Assembly (NCBI GenBank): GCA_009602735.1
Contig: WELA01005894.1
Location: 144,328-208,327 of the forward strand
Direction of reading: 5' to 3'
Length of the DNA: 64,000 nucleotides
From: Mesotaenium endlicherianum
Taxonomy: Eukaryota > Streptophyta > Zygnematophyceae > Zygnematales > Mesotaeniaceae
Shown: in pieces, positions 8,458 through 20,190 of the stretch
How positions within the stretch are numbered: the first letter of the stretch is position 1
How the letters are laid out: each line of letters begins with the position of its first letter
Program-made: the position numbers and the translations under genes
The notes under the pieces: model-generated
The model's input: the letters and a program-made list of their open reading frames with translations, nothing else
What the model was told of the DNA's origin: nothing
The model's database searches: none

Positions 8458-9444
8458 TCAATCCAGCAACAGACAACATTCGTTGTACAACTTTTCTTTA
8501 TCAATGGCCGCAGTACCTACTTCTTCGCATACCAGTCCGCCCGCAATATTGGCCATATCCGCTGCTAGGTGCATGTTTTTGGTTGCAGCATACACCAATG
8601 CCGCTACTGCTATCACCGTATCGCCGGCGCCACTCACATCGGCTATATTCCGTACATGGGTAGGGATGATCCTGGCTTCGCCATCGACCTGGTAAAACAC
8701 TCCTTTTTCCGATAAAGTGATGAGTGATATCCTGTGCTGTAATTTTTTTTGCAAAGCCTGGTGTATGTGCTTGAGTGCTTCTTCATCAACTGCATCGGTT
8801 ACCAGGTTCAATCCCTCTCTTACTTCCTTGAGGTTGGGTTTGAAAATATCAACTCCCTGGAACGATAAAAAGTTTTTCCGCTTGGGGTCTACAGCAGTGG
8901 TCACGCCTGCCGACTGACAAAGCGCTATCAGTTCTTTGATGACCCTGGGTGTGAGTACCCCTTTATTGTAATCTTCCAGGATGAGCACATCCGGTTTGTG
9001 TTTGATGAAAAAATCTGCCACGTGTTGCAGCAACATATCTTCTGTTGCTTTGCCGATATCTTCCGTTTCTTCCGCATCCAAGCGCATCATCTGCTGGTTG
9101 CGGCTCATAACACGGGTTTTGTTGGTAGTAACCCTGCTAGAATCTGTAACCAGGTAATCGGTATTGATACCGCTTTGCTGTAATAGTTGTTTCAGCAAAG
9201 CGCCATTCTCATCATTTCCCAGTACCGAAATCACTGAAGTGGCTGCTCCCAGCGACGCGGTATTCAGCGCTACATTGGCTGCCCCTCCCACCCTCAGTTC
9301 TTTTTTCTTCAATGCAACCACCGGCACCGGCGCTTCGGGCGATATCCTGTCTACATTACCCCACCAGTAAGTATCAAGCATAATATCTCCTACCACCAAT
9401 ACTTTGCTGTTGCTCAAATTTTTAAAAAGTTGTTCAAAGTCCAT
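8458..9444 (-). CDS. rfaE1: D-glycero-beta-D-manno-heptose-7-phosphate kinase (RfaE1 / HldA type)
   Basis: PfkB-family kinase acting on heptose 7-phosphate in the ADP-heptose route to lipopolysaccharide core. 328 residues: VVGDIMLDTYWWG near the N-terminus, RVGGAANVALN, and the catalytic anion hole SGAGDTVIAVAAL near the C-terminus. The nucleotidyltransferase half found in bifunctional E. coli HldE is absent, so a separate adenylyltransferase must exist elsewhere. The leader has an A/G-rich stretch (GAAAAAAAGAAGAG) before the ATG. Confidence 0.9.
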   Translation of the reverse strand: MDFEQLFKNLSNSKVLVVGDIMLDTYWWGNVDRISPEAPVPVVALKKKELRVGGAANVALNTASLGAATSVISVLGNDENGALLKQLLQQSGINTDYLVTDSSRVTTNKTRVMSRNQQMMRLDAEETEDIGKATEDMLLQHVADFFIKHKPDVLILEDYNKGVLTPRVIKELIALCQSAGVTTAVDPKRKNFLSFQGVDIFKPNLKEVREGLNLVTDAVDEEALKHIHQALQKKLQHRISLITLSEKGVFYQVDGEARIIPTHVRNIADVSGAGDTVIAVAALVYAATKNMHLAADMANIAGGLVCEEVGTAAIDKEKLYNECCLLLD

Positions 9445-9481
9445 CTCTTCTTTTTTTCATCTGTTCAGTTCCGCGAACCGC

Positions 9482-10912
9482 TCATTGCTGCTTTCGCCCT
9501 GCAAGATAATACAAAGGAAGTCCGATCAATGTAATGCCGAGTCCCCACAACGAATAAGTAGGAGAAGCCCATACCAGCGCCACACAAAACAGTGCCGCCA
9601 GCACAATGTATATCATGGGCATTACCGGGTATCCGAATGCCTTATAAGGTCTTGGCATATCGGGGCGCTTCTTGCGCAGGATAAAAATTCCGATGATCGT
9701 AAGCACATAAAATATCACCACAATGAACGACACCATGGTGAGCAGATCGCCATAATGTCCGCTCAAACACAATAAAGAAGCCACAACGCACTGTATCCAC
9801 AAAGCATATTCGGGCACGGCATTCTTATTCAGTTCTCCCGTTTTTTTGAAAAACAATCCATCGTTGGCCATCGTATAATAAACCCTGGCCCCTGCCAGGA
9901 TGAGTCCGTTATTGCAACCAAACGTAGAAATCATGATCATAACAGCGATCACAATAGTGCCTGCATTGCCAAAAATGGCATTGGCAGCGGTAACGGCCAC
10001 CCGGTCGTTCTTGGCATAGGCGATGGACTGCAAAGGCAGCACATGCAGGTACATGAGATTAGCCGTAATGTAGATGATCGTAACAATGAGGGTACCCAGG
10101 AAAAGACTGAGGCCTATATTCCTTTGCGGGTTCTTGATCTCGCCTGCTATAAAAGTGACGTTGTTCCAGGAGTCACTGCTGAAGATAGAGCCTACCATCG
10201 CAGCAGCAATAGCGCCTACCAATACCGCGCCCGAGATGGGCTTCCAGGCAGTGGGTTGCAGCATGCCTTTATCGTCTTTCACACCCAGATCCTGCATAGC
10301 ATTAAAGCCTGTATGCCAGTTTTCGGCCCAGTGGCTTTGCTTTACCAACAGGAACCCGAATACAATGAGTCCGAATAAAGAAAGCAGTTTGGTAACAGTA
10401 AATGTGCTTTGTATGATCTTGCCTCCCCTCACACCCTTTGTATTGGTGTAGGTGAGGAAACAGATCATGACGATGGCGAGCACCTGCGCCGCCGATATCT
10501 TCATAAAGCCCAGGTTGGCTATGATATTGTCTTCTCCTACTGCCGGGATCAGGTAAGCGGTAAAGCGACTGAACGCCACCGCCACCGCTGCAATGGTAGC
10601 GGTTTGTATCACGGAGAAAAAGCTCCATCCAAAAAGAAAAGCCACGAGAGAATTATATGCCTCTTTGAGATATATATACTGACCGCCCGCTTTCGGATAC
10701 ATGGCGCTCAGTTCGCCATAGCTTACTGCCGCCGTAATGGTCATGAAGCCGGTGATCAGCCATACCAGCACCAGCCAGCCGGCGCTGCCCACGTTCCTGG
10801 TAATATCCGAGCTTACGATGAAGATACCCGAACCGATCATGCCGCCGGCTACGATCATGGTAGCATCGAAAAGACTGAGTGAAGGCCTGAAGCCTGTTTG
10901 CTGTGTACTCAT
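9482..10912 (-). CDS. APC-superfamily amino acid permease
   Basis: 476 residues with about 12 hydrophobic segments. The first carries the APC substrate motif GGMIGSGIFIVSSD (about 23-36), followed by GELSAMYPKAGGQYIYLKEAY typical of LAT-type amino acid transporters. Substrate cannot be told from sequence. The ATG at 10912 is immediately preceded by the T-run of a terminator hairpin, so the 5' leader is unusual. Confidence 0.88.
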   Translation of the reverse strand: MSTQQTGFRPSLSLFDATMIVAGGMIGSGIFIVSSDITRNVGSAGWLVLVWLITGFMTITAAVSYGELSAMYPKAGGQYIYLKEAYNSLVAFLFGWSFFSVIQTATIAAVAVAFSRFTAYLIPAVGEDNIIANLGFMKISAAQVLAIVMICFLTYTNTKGVRGGKIIQSTFTVTKLLSLFGLIVFGFLLVKQSHWAENWHTGFNAMQDLGVKDDKGMLQPTAWKPISGAVLVGAIAAAMVGSIFSSDSWNNVTFIAGEIKNPQRNIGLSLFLGTLIVTIIYITANLMYLHVLPLQSIAYAKNDRVAVTAANAIFGNAGTIVIAVMIMISTFGCNNGLILAGARVYYTMANDGLFFKKTGELNKNAVPEYALWIQCVVASLLCLSGHYGDLLTMVSFIVVIFYVLTIIGIFILRKKRPDMPRPYKAFGYPVMPMIYIVLAALFCVALVWASPTYSLWGLGITLIGLPLYYLAGRKQQ

Positions 10913-10915
10913 AAA

Positions 10916-10942
10916 AAATCCCGTTGTTTATAAACGGGATTT
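10916..10942 (-). terminator. Rho-independent terminator after ompH, abutting the permease ATG
   Basis: Perfect 10-bp arms AAATCCCGTT (10916-10925) and AACGGGATTT (10933-10942). Read on the minus strand the stem is followed by a T-run that ends in the permease start codon (ATTTTTTATG). Confidence 0.8.
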
Positions 10943-10968
10943 GAAGATAATAAATATGGTGGAAGTTC

Positions 10969-11550
10969 CTATTTCTTCTTGTATTTCTGGTTCAGGCCAT
11001 TGACCACGTCTTTGGTGATGTCGTAAGCCGTATCCTTGAAGTATAAAAGGTCGGAGAGATTAGAGAAGATATAAGAATAGCCTTTGTCTTTGTTGTACGC
11101 TTCCAGGAATTCCTTGATCTTCTTTTGCACGTCCTGTCTTTTGCGAATACTCTCTTCCTGCAATTCGCTGGTGAGCATTTGCTCTTTGCCCTGGTAGGTT
11201 TTATCCATCTGCTGCAGTTCCTGTTGCCTGCTGGCTAATTCAGCCTGCGTAAGGCTTTGGGCGCTGCGCTGCAATTCCTGGTATTTGGCAGCAAAAGCAT
11301 TTTTCAGGGCATTCAGCTGGCGCGTCACTTCCTGGTCTTTGGCTTCCAGCCCTTTCTGTATCTCTTTGTAATATTCGAATTGTGTTTGTATGGAATCTAT
11401 TTCGAAATAGGCAATCTTGAAGCTACCGGCAGGAATTGATTTGGTGTCGACTGCCTGTACAGTGGCTTTCTTGCCGGAGAAATGCAGGTAAAACAAAACA
11501 GCTACCGCCAGTACCAGTACTACATTCAAACCCAGTGAAACATTTTTCAT
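10969..11550 (-). CDS. ompH: OmpH/Skp-family periplasmic chaperone-like protein
   Basis: 193 residues. An N-terminal hydrophobic segment (NVVLVLAVAVLFYLHF) acts as signal or anchor, followed by an IAYFEIDSI strand and a long glutamine/lysine-rich coiled coil (about 75-150), the jellyfish-tentacle layout of Skp/OmpH, which holds unfolded outer-membrane proteins. The hydrophobic segment lacks a clear cleavage site, so the protein may stay membrane anchored. It stands alone here, without bamA, as one of several OmpH paralogs usual in this phylum (known of the group). Confidence 0.85.
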   Translation of the reverse strand: MKNVSLGLNVVLVLAVAVLFYLHFSGKKATVQAVDTKSIPAGSFKIAYFEIDSIQTQFEYYKEIQKGLEAKDQEVTRQLNALKNAFAAKYQELQRSAQSLTQAELASRQQELQQMDKTYQGKEQMLTSELQEESIRKRQDVQKKIKEFLEAYNKDKGYSYIFSNLSDLLYFKDTAYDITKDVVNGLNQKYKKK

Positions 11551-11647
11551 TCGAACTCTTTTTGTGCTGTAAAATTAGAATCATTCAATGGCTCTGGCCT
11601 TTTGCAGAGCAAGATTAACAAGACCTTTGCAGGTAGCGACCTATGTA

Positions 11648-11681
11648 AAAAAGTAGGAAGTGTATTGACTTCCTACTTTTT
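11648..11681 (-). terminator. Terminator downstream of rpoC
   Basis: Perfect 14-bp arms (11648-11661 and 11668-11681) around a 6-nt loop, with A/T tails on both sides so it could work in both directions. It lies 35 nt after the rpoC stop. Confidence 0.88.
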
Positions 11682-11715
11682 ATCATTTAACCTGTCTGCA
11701 TTGACAGACAAGGCA

Positions 11716-14700
11716 TTATTCATCATCATCAAAGCTCATCGCTTCACGTGTAGTGGCCAGTACTTCGTACTCTTCCTTGCTACCTACGATCATGTTCTCG
11801 AACTCTTTCTGTCCGGTACCGGCAGGTATCAGGTGACCAGTGATCACGTTCTCTTTCAGTCCGAGCATCGCATCGGTCTTACCCTGGATAGCCGCCTGGC
11901 TCAACACTTTGGTAGTTTCCTGGAATGATGCGGCAGAGATCCAGCTCTGTACACCCAGTGAAGCTTTGGTGATACCCAGCAACACCGGTGTTGCAGTGGC
12001 GGGCTTGGCATCCCTTACTTCTACCAATTTCTTGTCGCTCCTGCGGAGGATGGAATTCTCTTCACGCAGTTCACGGAGGGTAATGATCTGTCCGGCTTTC
12101 ATCTTAGCGCTTTCACCTGCTTCGGTTACTACTTTCTTATCGAAGATCCTGTCGTTCTCTTCGATAAAGTCGAACCTGTCTTCGAGATCTTCTTCGAGGA
12201 ACTTGGTATCTCCTGCGTCTACGATCTCTACTTTCTTCATCATCTGGCGAACGATCACTTCAATGTGCTTGTCGTTGATCTTCACACCCTGTAAACGGTA
12301 TACTTCCTGGATCTCGTTCACTACGTATTCCTGTACGGCGAAAGGTCCTTTGATAGCAAGTATATCGGCGGGCGCGATCTGTCCGTCTGACAGCGGTGTA
12401 CCGGCTTTCACGAAGTCGCCGTCCTGTACCAGGATCTGGCGTGTCAACGGAACCAGGTATTTCTTCACCATACCGTCTTTCGATTCAACAATGATCTCGC
12501 GGTTACCACGTTTTACATTACCGAATGCTACCACGCCATCGATCTCACAAACGATCGCAGGGTTGCCCGGGTTACGTGCTTCGAACAATTCTGTTACACG
12601 GGGCAGACCTCCGGTGATATCCCTGAGTTTACCCAGTACACGCGGTATCTTAACCAGTACCTGTCCGGCTTTCACATCATCTCCTTCTTCGATCACAATA
12701 TGCGATCCAACGGGCAGGTTGTATTGTTTGTTTTCTTTTCCTTCTACAATAACGGTAGGTATCTTGGTCTTATCTTTTGTTTCGATAACCACTTTCTCGC
12801 GGTGACCGGTTTGTTCATCGGCCTCATCGCGGTATGTGATACCATCGAGTACATTTTCAAATTTGATCTTACCGTTCTGCTCTGCTACGATTACGTTGTT
12901 GAACGGATCCCAGGTACAGATCACATCTCCTTTCTTCACCTGCTGCCCGTCTTTCACAGCCAAGGTAGCACCATAAGGAACGTTGTTGGTAATCATCAGC
13001 CTGTCGTTCTTCACGTCCATGATCCTTACCTCACCGGTACGGCCGATAACGATCTTCACTTTATCACCTTCATTGTTCAGTGCATCTACTGTTCTCAGAC
13101 CATCGAACTGGATGGTACCGTCGAATTTCGCGTTCAGGCTCGATTCAACCGAAGCAGATCCCGCAACACCACCCACGTGGAACGTACGCAGTGTCAGCTG
13201 TGTACCGGGCTCACCGATTGACTGTGCAGCGATGATACCTACGGCATCTCCTTGCTGTGTCAGGTAGCCTGTTGCCAGATTACGTCCGTAACATTTTACG
13301 CACACACCGCGCTTGCTTTCGCAGGTGAGCACAGAACGTATTTCTACGGTTTCAATGCCTGCTTCTTCAATTGCTTTCGCAATGTCTGAAGATATTTCTT
13401 CACCCGCAGCGATGATCAGTTCATCGGTAACGGGATGATAGATATTGTGTAATGAGGTACGGCCTTCGATCCTGTCTGCCAGCGGTTCAATGATGTCTTC
13501 ATTGTCTTTCAGCGCTGTGGTAGCGTTTCCGCGCAGGGTACCGCAATCCTCTTCGCCGATCACCACATCCTGGGCCACGTCTACGAGACGACGGGTCAGG
13601 TAGCCGGCATCGGCTGTTTTCAGGGCCGTATCGGCAAGACCTTTACGGGCACCGTGTGTAGAGATGAAGTAATCCAATACGTTCAGTCCGTTCTTGAAGT
13701 TCGACAAGATGGGGTTTTCAATTACCTCGCTGCCTGTGCTGCCGCTCTTACGGGGCTTGGCCATCAGACCACGGATACCCACCAGCTGTTTTACCTGCGT
13801 TTTACTACCACGCGCTCCGGAATCCAGCATCATGTAAACAGAGTTGAAGCCCTGCTTATCGTTCTGCATTTCACGGATCAGCGTTTCAGTGATACGGGTA
13901 TCCACACGGCTCCAGATATCGATTACCTGGTTGTATCGCTCGTTATTGGTAATCAGACCCATGTTATAGTTCTCCCACACTTCTTCCACTTCTGTCTTGG
14001 CATTCTCCAGCAGTTCATTACGCTGGTCGGGCACGATCAGGTCGTTCACGTTGAACGACAATCCACCACGGAAGGCCATACGGAAACCGAGGGTCTTGAT
14101 ATCGTCGAGGAATTTCGCTGTCTTAGGAACATCGGTGATCTTGATGATGTCGCCGATGATCTCACGAAGACTTTTCTTGGTGAGCAGTGCATTCACGAAT
14201 CCTACTTCATGCGGTACGTGCTGGTTGAACAGTACGCGACCTACAGTAGTATCGATCAGTTTTTTCACCAGTTGTCCGTTCACACGCACATTCGTTTTCA
14301 CTTTGATATGGGCATGCAGGTCAACCGCACCTTCGTTGTAAGCAATGAGCACTTCATCCATGCTGTAGAAAGCCTTGCCTTCTCCCCTGATCACTTCATC
14401 GCCCATGGTCTTCTTACCTTTGGTGATGTAGTACAGTCCCAGTACCATGTCCTGTGAAGGCAGGGTGATGGGCGTACCGTTCTGCGGGTTGAGGATGTTG
14501 TGTGAAGACAGCATCAGCAATTGCGCTTCCAGGATGGCTGCATTGCTCAAAGGCACGTGTACCGCCATCTGGTCACCGTCGAAGTCGGCGTTGAAGGAAG
14601 AAGTAACCAGCGGGTGCAGCTGGATAGCTTTACCTTCTACCAGTTTGGGCTGGAAAGCCTGGATTGACAAACGGTGCAGTGTCGGGGCACGGTTCAGCAT

Positions 14701-15999
14701 TACAGGGTGCCCTTTCAATATATTTTCGAGGATATCCCAGATCACGGCTTCTTTGCGGTCTACCAGTTTCTTGGCCGACTTCACCGTTTTCACGATACCT
14801 CTTTCAATCAGTTTACGGATCACGAATGGCTTGAACAGCTCGGCTGCCATGTCTTTAGGCAGACCGCACTCGTGTATTTTCATTTCAGGACCTACCACGA
14901 TCACAGAACGACCTGAGTAGTCCACACGTTTACCCAACAGGTTCTGACGGAAACGTCCCTGCTTACCTTTCAGTACATCGGAAAGCGATTTCAGTGCACG
15001 GCCACCTTCGGCTTTCACCGCATTGGATTTACGGCTGTTGTCGAACAGTGAATCGATCGCTTCCTGTAGCATACGTTTTTCGTTACGCAGGATCACTTCA
15101 GGCGCTTTGATCTCCAACAAACGCTTCAACCGGTTGTTACGGATGATCACACGACGGTAAAGGTCGTTCAGGTCTGATGAAGCGAAACGGCCGCCGTCCA
15201 ATGGAACCAGCGGACGCAGTTCCGGAGGAATTACGGGGATGTATTGCATCACCATCCACTCGGGGCGGTTGGTAATGCGTGTGCCTGCGTCGCGGAAAGA
15301 TTCCACTACGCTCAGGCGCTTCAGTGCATCTGCTTTACGCTGCTGTGAAGTTTCGGTAGCAGCGGCATTACGGAGCGAGAAGCTCAGGCCGTCGAGGTCG
15401 ATTCTTTCCAACAGTGCGTGCACTGCTTCAGCGCCCATTTTGGCAATGAATTTCTGCGGATCTTCATCGGGCAGGTACTGGTTGTCCTTGGGCAAATTGT
15501 CCAGGATATCCAGGTATTCTTCTTCCGTGAGCAGGTCGCCGGAGTTCAGGCTTTCTTTCACACCACCCTGGATCACTACGTAACGCTCATAATAAATGAT
15601 GGTCTCTAATTTCTTGGAGCTCATACCCAGCAGGTAACCGATCTTGTTGGGCAGACTCTTGAAGTACCAGATGTGCACTACGGGCACCACCAGTTTGATG
15701 TGGCCCATGCGCTCACGGCGTACTTTCTTTTCTGTTACTTCCACACCGCAGCGGTCGCACACGATGCCTTTGTAACGAATACGCTTATATTTTCCGCAGG
15801 CACATTCGTAATCCTTTACGGGTCCGAATATCCTTTCGCAGAACAAACCGTCGCGCTCCGGTTTATAGGTACGATAGTTAATGGTTTCAGGCTTCAGCAC
15901 TTCGCCAAAACTTCTTTCCAGGATGCTGTCGGGCGATGCCAGACTGATCGTGATCTGTGAAAAAGTTGATCTGGGGCGATTGTCTTTTTTGATGGCCAT
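11716..15999 (-). CDS. rpoC: DNA-directed RNA polymerase subunit beta'
   Basis: 1427 residues, full length for the phylum. The N-terminal zinc finger is present ([20 protein letters not shown]), as is the active-site motif NADFDGDQM that binds catalytic Mg2+, the bridge/trigger region ([10 protein letters not shown]), and a second zinc site ([13 protein letters not shown]). The C-terminus is acidic (MSFDDDE). It forms the polymerase core with RpoB, encoded 98 nt upstream. A 13-bp hairpin lies in that gap. Confidence 0.99.
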   Translation of the reverse strand: MAIKKDNRPRSTFSQITISLASPDSILERSFGEVLKPETINYRTYKPERDGLFCERIFGPVKDYECACGKYKRIRYKGIVCDRCGVEVTEKKVRRERMGHIKLVVPVVHIWYFKSLPNKIGYLLGMSSKKLETIIYYERYVVIQGGVKESLNSGDLLTEEEYLDILDNLPKDNQYLPDEDPQKFIAKMGAEAVHALLERIDLDGLSFSLRNAAATETSQQRKADALKRLSVVESFRDAGTRITNRPEWMVMQYIPVIPPELRPLVPLDGGRFASSDLNDLYRRVIIRNNRLKRLLEIKAPEVILRNEKRMLQEAIDSLFDNSRKSNAVKAEGGRALKSLSDVLKGKQGRFRQNLLGKRVDYSGRSVIVVGPEMKIHECGLPKDMAAELFKPFVIRKLIERGIVKTVKSAKKLVDRKEAVIWDILENILKGHPVMLNRAPTLHRLSIQAFQPKLVEGKAIQLHPLVTSSFNADFDGDQMAVHVPLSNAAILEAQLLMLSSHNILNPQNGTPITLPSQDMVLGLYYITKGKKTMGDEVIRGEGKAFYSMDEVLIAYNEGAVDLHAHIKVKTNVRVNGQLVKKLIDTTVGRVLFNQHVPHEVGFVNALLTKKSLREIIGDIIKITDVPKTAKFLDDIKTLGFRMAFRGGLSFNVNDLIVPDQRNELLENAKTEVEEVWENYNMGLITNNERYNQVIDIWSRVDTRITETLIREMQNDKQGFNSVYMMLDSGARGSKTQVKQLVGIRGLMAKPRKSGSTGSEVIENPILSNFKNGLNVLDYFISTHGARKGLADTALKTADAGYLTRRLVDVAQDVVIGEEDCGTLRGNATTALKDNEDIIEPLADRIEGRTSLHNIYHPVTDELIIAAGEEISSDIAKAIEEAGIETVEIRSVLTCESKRGVCVKCYGRNLATGYLTQQGDAVGIIAAQSIGEPGTQLTLRTFHVGGVAGSASVESSLNAKFDGTIQFDGLRTVDALNNEGDKVKIVIGRTGEVRIMDVKNDRLMITNNVPYGATLAVKDGQQVKKGDVICTWDPFNNVIVAEQNGKIKFENVLDGITYRDEADEQTGHREKVVIETKDKTKIPTVIVEGKENKQYNLPVGSHIVIEEGDDVKAGQVLVKIPRVLGKLRDITGGLPRVTELFEARNPGNPAIVCEIDGVVAFGNVKRGNREIIVESKDGMVKKYLVPLTRQILVQDGDFVKAGTPLSDGQIAPADILAIKGPFAVQEYVVNEIQEVYRLQGVKINDKHIEVIVRQMMKKVEIVDAGDTKFLEEDLEDRFDFIEENDRIFDKKVVTEAGESAKMKAGQIITLRELREENSILRRSDKKLVEVRDAKPATATPVLLGITKASLGVQSWISAASFQETTKVLSQAAIQGKTDAMLGLKENVITGHLIPAGTGQKEFENMIVGSKEEYEVLATTREAMSFDDDE

Positions 16000-16055
16000 A
16001 TCTAAGCTTGTTGAAATTTTTTGTTAGTTGATTGATCTGCTGATTTGATTCAAGT

Positions 16056-16090
16056 GATATACGATGTGCGTTCAACACACATCGTATATC
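16056..16090 (-). other. Hairpin between rpoB and rpoC
   Basis: Perfect 13-bp inverted repeat, arms 16056-16068 (GATATACGATGTG) and 16078-16090, loop 9 nt. No T-run follows on the minus strand, so it is not a standard terminator. It might be an mRNA processing or stabilising structure. Confidence 0.75.
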
Positions 16091-16097
16091 AAAAAGA

Positions 16098-19000
16098 TTA
16101 TTCAAATTTCAGATCCAGACCCAAACCTCTCAGTTCATGAACCAATACGTTGAATGATTCTGGAACACCGGCACGTGGAATGTTTTCACCTTTCACGATG
16201 GCTTCGTAGGTCTTGGCCCTTCCAATGATATCATCTGATTTCAGTGTCAGCAATTCCTGCAGGATGTTGGATGCACCATAAGCTTCCAGTGCCCATACCT
16301 CCATCTCACCGAAACGCTGTCCGCCGAACTGCGCCTTACCACCCAACGGCTGTTGTGTGATCAAGCTGTATGGTCCGATTGAACGGGCGTGCATCTTATC
16401 ATCTACCATGTGGTGCAGTTTGATCATATAGATCACACCCACAGTGGCTTTCTGGTGGAAACGCTCTCCGGTCTCACCATCGTACAGGTAAGTGTGTCCG
16501 TTCCTGGGTATACTTGCTTGTTTGCAGTATTCTTCGATTTCATCTGTAGAAGCGCCATCGAAGATCGGCGTAGCGAATTTCACGCCCAGGCGCTTGCCTG
16601 TCCAGCCCAGAATGGTTTCATAAATCTGTCCGAGGTTCATACGGGAAGGTACCCCCAGCGGGTTCAGTACAATATCCACCGGTGTACCGTCTTCCATGAA
16701 CGGCATATCTTCTGCACGAACGATCTTGGCAACGATACCTTTGTTACCGTGACGGCCCGCCATCTTATCTCCCACTTTCAGCTTACGCTTCACAGCCAGG
16801 TAAACTTTAGCCAGTTTCAATACACCTGCGGGTAATTCATCACCAATAGAGATGTTGAATTTCTCACGCTTGTAACGTCCGAGTTCTTCGTTGAAACGGA
16901 TGCTGTAGTTGTGCAACAGTGTATTGATCTGGTCGTCTGTTTTAGCGTCACCAGTCCAGCCCAGCGGATTCACGTTCTGGTAGTCGATGGCTGCCAGGTT
17001 CTTTTGGTTGAACTTAGCGCCTTTACCAATGAGCATTTCGCCGAAATTGTTGCTCACGCCTGTAGAAGCTTTGTCTTTCAACAGGGTTTGTAATTTATCG
17101 AGCAGCAATTCTTTGATGCTCTCTTCGTTCTGCTGGTGTACTTTTTCTACTTTCTCCAGTTGTGCTTTCTCACGGATCTTGCCATTCTTGTCTTTCTTCG
17201 CACGCTGGAACAGCTTTTTATCGATCACCACACCTTCGGTACCGTTCGGCGCTTTCAGTGAAGCATCTTTGGCATCACCTGCTTTATCACCAAAGATGGC
17301 GCGCAGCAGTTTTTCTTCCGGTGTAGGATCTGATTCTCCTTTAGGGGTGATCTTACCAATGAGGATATCGCCTTCTTTGATAGTAGCGCCGATACGGATG
17401 ATACCATTTTCGTCGAGGTCTTTGGTAGCTTCTTCCGAAACGTTCGGGATATCGGGTGTGAGCTCTTCTTCACCCAGTTTGGTATCGCGTACTTCCAGTT
17501 CATATTCTTCAATATGTACAGAAGTAAACAGGTCTTCACGCACTACTTTCTCACTGATCACGATGGCATCCTCGAAGTTGTAACCCTTCCAGGGCATGAA
17601 TGCCACTTGCAGGTTACGACCCAGTGCGAGTTCTCCGTCTTTGGTTGCATAACCTTCGGTAAGGAAATCACCTTTCTTCACTTTCTGTCCTTTCCTCACA
17701 GCCGGGCGCAGGTTGATACAGGTAGCCTGGTTGGTTTTGATGAACTTGGTGAGCTTGTACACCTGCAGGTCATCATTGAAGCTGATCAGGCGGTCCATAT
17801 CGTTCCTGTCGTAACGAACATGGATCTCGTTGGCGTCTACAAATTCAACCACACCATTACCTTCTGCGTGTATCTGGATACGTGCATCGCGGGCAGCTTT
17901 GCCTTCCAGTCCGGTACCTACGATCGGCGCCTCGGGGCGGATCAGCGGTACAGCCTGGCGTTGCATGTTCGATCCCATCAGCGCACGGTTGGCGTCATCG
18001 TGCTCGAGGAAGGGGATCAGCGAAGCGCTCAAACCAACGATCTGGTTGGGCGCTACGTCCATATATTCTACTTCTTCTTTGTCCAATATGGGGAAATCAC
18101 CAGTCTGGCGGGAAACCACTTTATCTTCCACGAACTGTCCTTTTTCATTCAAAGGAGAGTTACTCTGGGCGATCTTGGCGGTATCTTCTTCTTCAGCGCT
18201 CAGGAAAGTGAGTTCTTTCATGTTCACTTTACCGTTGTCTACCTTGCGATACGGCGTTTCAATGAAGCCCATATCGTTGATGGCAGCGTGTACGCACAGT
18301 GTAGAGATCAGACCGATGTTCGGTCCTTCCGGTGTTTCAATGGTACACAGACGGCCATAGTGTGAATAGTGTACGTCACGCACCTCGAAGCCGGCACGCT
18401 CACGACTCAAACCTCCTGGTCCGAGTGCAGAAATACGACGCTTGTGCGTGATCTCCGACAGCGGGTTGGTTTGGTCGAGGAACTGTGACAACTGTGAGGT
18501 TCCGAAGAATGAGTTGATCACGGATGACAGTGTTCTCGCGTTGATCAGGTCAACCGGTGTGAACACTTCATTATCGCGAACGTTCATCCTTTCACGGATG
18601 GTACGGGCCATACGGGCCAGGCCTACGCCGAATTGTGCATAGAGCTGCTCTCCTACGGTACGTACGCGACGGTTGCTCAGGTGATCGATGTCATCGATCT
18701 CGGCCTTGCCATTGGTGAGGCGTACGAGGTATTTGATGATCTCGATGATGTCCTGCTTGGTGAGTACTTTTTTCTCCAGCGGATAATCGAGGTTCAGTTT
18801 GCGGTTGATCTTGTAACGGCCAACTTCACCCAGGTCATAACGCTTGTCGGAGAAGAATAATTTATCGATGATACCACGGGCAGTTTCATTATCCGGCGCA
18901 TCAGCACCACGCAGTTGGCGGTAGATATGCTGAACCGCTTCGAGTTCACTGTTCGAAGTATCTTTATTCAGTGTATTATAGATGATCGCATAATCACCAC

Positions 19001-19901
19001 CCACGTCTTCTTTCTGGATGAATACGCTCTTCACTTCCATTTCGATGATGGTATTGATACCTTCTTCGTCCAGAACAGTGTCGCGCTCCATTACGATCTC
19101 GTTACGCTCGATGCTCACAACTTCACCGGTATCTTCATCCACGAAATCTTCCACCCATGTTCTCAAAACGCGGGCAGCCAGTTTCTTACCTATGTGGTGT
19201 GACAGCGTTTTCTTGTCAGCCTTCACTTCATCGGCCATGCCGAAGAGTTCCAGGATGTCTTTATCGGTTTCGAAACCGATAGAACGCAGCAAAGTGGTTA
19301 CGGGGAATTTTTTCTTACGGTCGATATACGCGTACATCACGTTGTTGATGTCTGTAGCGAATTCCATCCACGCGCCTTTGAAGGGGATCACGCGGGCAGA
19401 ATATATCTTGGTTCCGTTGGGGTGAACGGACTGGCCGAAGAATACACCGGGTGAGCGGTGCAATTGTGATACCACTACACGCTCTGCTCCGTTAATTACG
19501 AAAGTGCCACGGGGCGTCATGTAGGGGATATTACCCAGGAACACATCCTGAACGATGGTCTGGAAATCTACGTGTTCTTCATCATTACAACTCAGGCGCA
19601 GTTTCGCTTTCAGGGGAACTGCGTAAGTGAGTCCGCGCTCCATACACTCATCAATGGTGTAACGCGGCGGATCGATGAAGTAATCCAGGAACTCCAGCAC
19701 GAAAATGTTGCGTGTATCGGTAATAGGAAAGTTTTCCTTGAACACACGGAACAGCCCTTCCACATTACGTTTGTCGGGCGTTGTTTCTAACTGGAAAAAT
19801 TCTCTGAATGATTCTAACTGAATGTCGAGCAGGTCAGGAGCCTCAGCCAAATGTTTAGTTTTTCCGAAGCCGACCCTGTTGTTCAATGTTGTAGTAGACA
19901 T
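16098..19901 (-). CDS. rpoB: DNA-directed RNA polymerase subunit beta
   Basis: 1267 residues. Conserved segments include the rifampicin-pocket region ([34 protein letters not shown]) with the usual sensitive-type residues, GRHGNKG, and the C-terminal clamp contact ([23 protein letters not shown]). Forms the catalytic core with RpoC. A terminator and a promoter-like element precede it, so rpoBC can be transcribed partly apart from the ribosomal protein genes. Confidence 0.99.
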   Translation of the reverse strand: MSTTTLNNRVGFGKTKHLAEAPDLLDIQLESFREFFQLETTPDKRNVEGLFRVFKENFPITDTRNIFVLEFLDYFIDPPRYTIDECMERGLTYAVPLKAKLRLSCNDEEHVDFQTIVQDVFLGNIPYMTPRGTFVINGAERVVVSQLHRSPGVFFGQSVHPNGTKIYSARVIPFKGAWMEFATDINNVMYAYIDRKKKFPVTTLLRSIGFETDKDILELFGMADEVKADKKTLSHHIGKKLAARVLRTWVEDFVDEDTGEVVSIERNEIVMERDTVLDEEGINTIIEMEVKSVFIQKEDVGGDYAIIYNTLNKDTSNSELEAVQHIYRQLRGADAPDNETARGIIDKLFFSDKRYDLGEVGRYKINRKLNLDYPLEKKVLTKQDIIEIIKYLVRLTNGKAEIDDIDHLSNRRVRTVGEQLYAQFGVGLARMARTIRERMNVRDNEVFTPVDLINARTLSSVINSFFGTSQLSQFLDQTNPLSEITHKRRISALGPGGLSRERAGFEVRDVHYSHYGRLCTIETPEGPNIGLISTLCVHAAINDMGFIETPYRKVDNGKVNMKELTFLSAEEEDTAKIAQSNSPLNEKGQFVEDKVVSRQTGDFPILDKEEVEYMDVAPNQIVGLSASLIPFLEHDDANRALMGSNMQRQAVPLIRPEAPIVGTGLEGKAARDARIQIHAEGNGVVEFVDANEIHVRYDRNDMDRLISFNDDLQVYKLTKFIKTNQATCINLRPAVRKGQKVKKGDFLTEGYATKDGELALGRNLQVAFMPWKGYNFEDAIVISEKVVREDLFTSVHIEEYELEVRDTKLGEEELTPDIPNVSEEATKDLDENGIIRIGATIKEGDILIGKITPKGESDPTPEEKLLRAIFGDKAGDAKDASLKAPNGTEGVVIDKKLFQRAKKDKNGKIREKAQLEKVEKVHQQNEESIKELLLDKLQTLLKDKASTGVSNNFGEMLIGKGAKFNQKNLAAIDYQNVNPLGWTGDAKTDDQINTLLHNYSIRFNEELGRYKREKFNISIGDELPAGVLKLAKVYLAVKRKLKVGDKMAGRHGNKGIVAKIVRAEDMPFMEDGTPVDIVLNPLGVPSRMNLGQIYETILGWTGKRLGVKFATPIFDGASTDEIEEYCKQASIPRNGHTYLYDGETGERFHQKATVGVIYMIKLHHMVDDKMHARSIGPYSLITQQPLGGKAQFGGQRFGEMEVWALEAYGASNILQELLTLKSDDIIGRAKTYEAIVKGENIPRAGVPESFNVLVHELRGLGLDLKFE

Positions 19902-20035
19902 ATATGTGTAAAACCGGTTTTATGCGAAAAAAATCTGTAAGAACCGAAATGCCCTTAGCGTACAATCGGCGCATCCACCATTCAAACGTCAATGATAAAG
20001 ATGTCCACCCGCTAATTTTCCCAAAATAAGGATGG

Positions 20036-20043
20036 CAAAAGTA
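20036..20043 (-). promoter_or_regulatory. Candidate rpoB promoter, -7 element TACTTTTG
   Basis: TAnnTTTG on the minus strand, with a TTTG at 20068-20071 as a loosely spaced -33 element (24 nt between). It lies between the rplL terminator and rpoB and would give a leader of about 125 nt. Confidence 0.4.
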
Positions 20044-20132
20044 ATGATAATTCGGGATTCGAAAAAACAAATTTTAGACCAAAACAGGTATAGAGGCAAA
20101 GAAAAATTAAAATCCTGCCGAAATGGCGCAAA

Positions 20133-20167
20133 AAAGGCCGTCCCAGTATTACACCGGGACGGCCTTT
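20133..20167 (-). terminator. Terminator/attenuator between rplL and rpoB
   Basis: Perfect 12-bp GC-rich arms AAAGGCCGTCCC (20133-20144) and 20156-20167 with an 11-nt loop. On the minus strand six T follow the stem. E. coli has a partial terminator at the same place that sets the ratio of ribosomal proteins to polymerase; the same role is inferred here. Confidence 0.88.
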
Positions 20168-20190
20168 AGATTATGTCTGAGACAGTAAGC

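Noticed and set aside
16056-16090. Terminator between rpoB and rpoC
   Set aside because: The stem is perfect but is not followed by a T-run on the coding strand, so it is listed only as a hairpin.
17514-18365. 283-codon open frame on the plus strand inside rpoB
   Set aside because: Antisense shadow of a conserved gene; no promoter, no recognisable domain. The same applies to other long plus-strand frames inside rpoC, hscA and the SusC genes.
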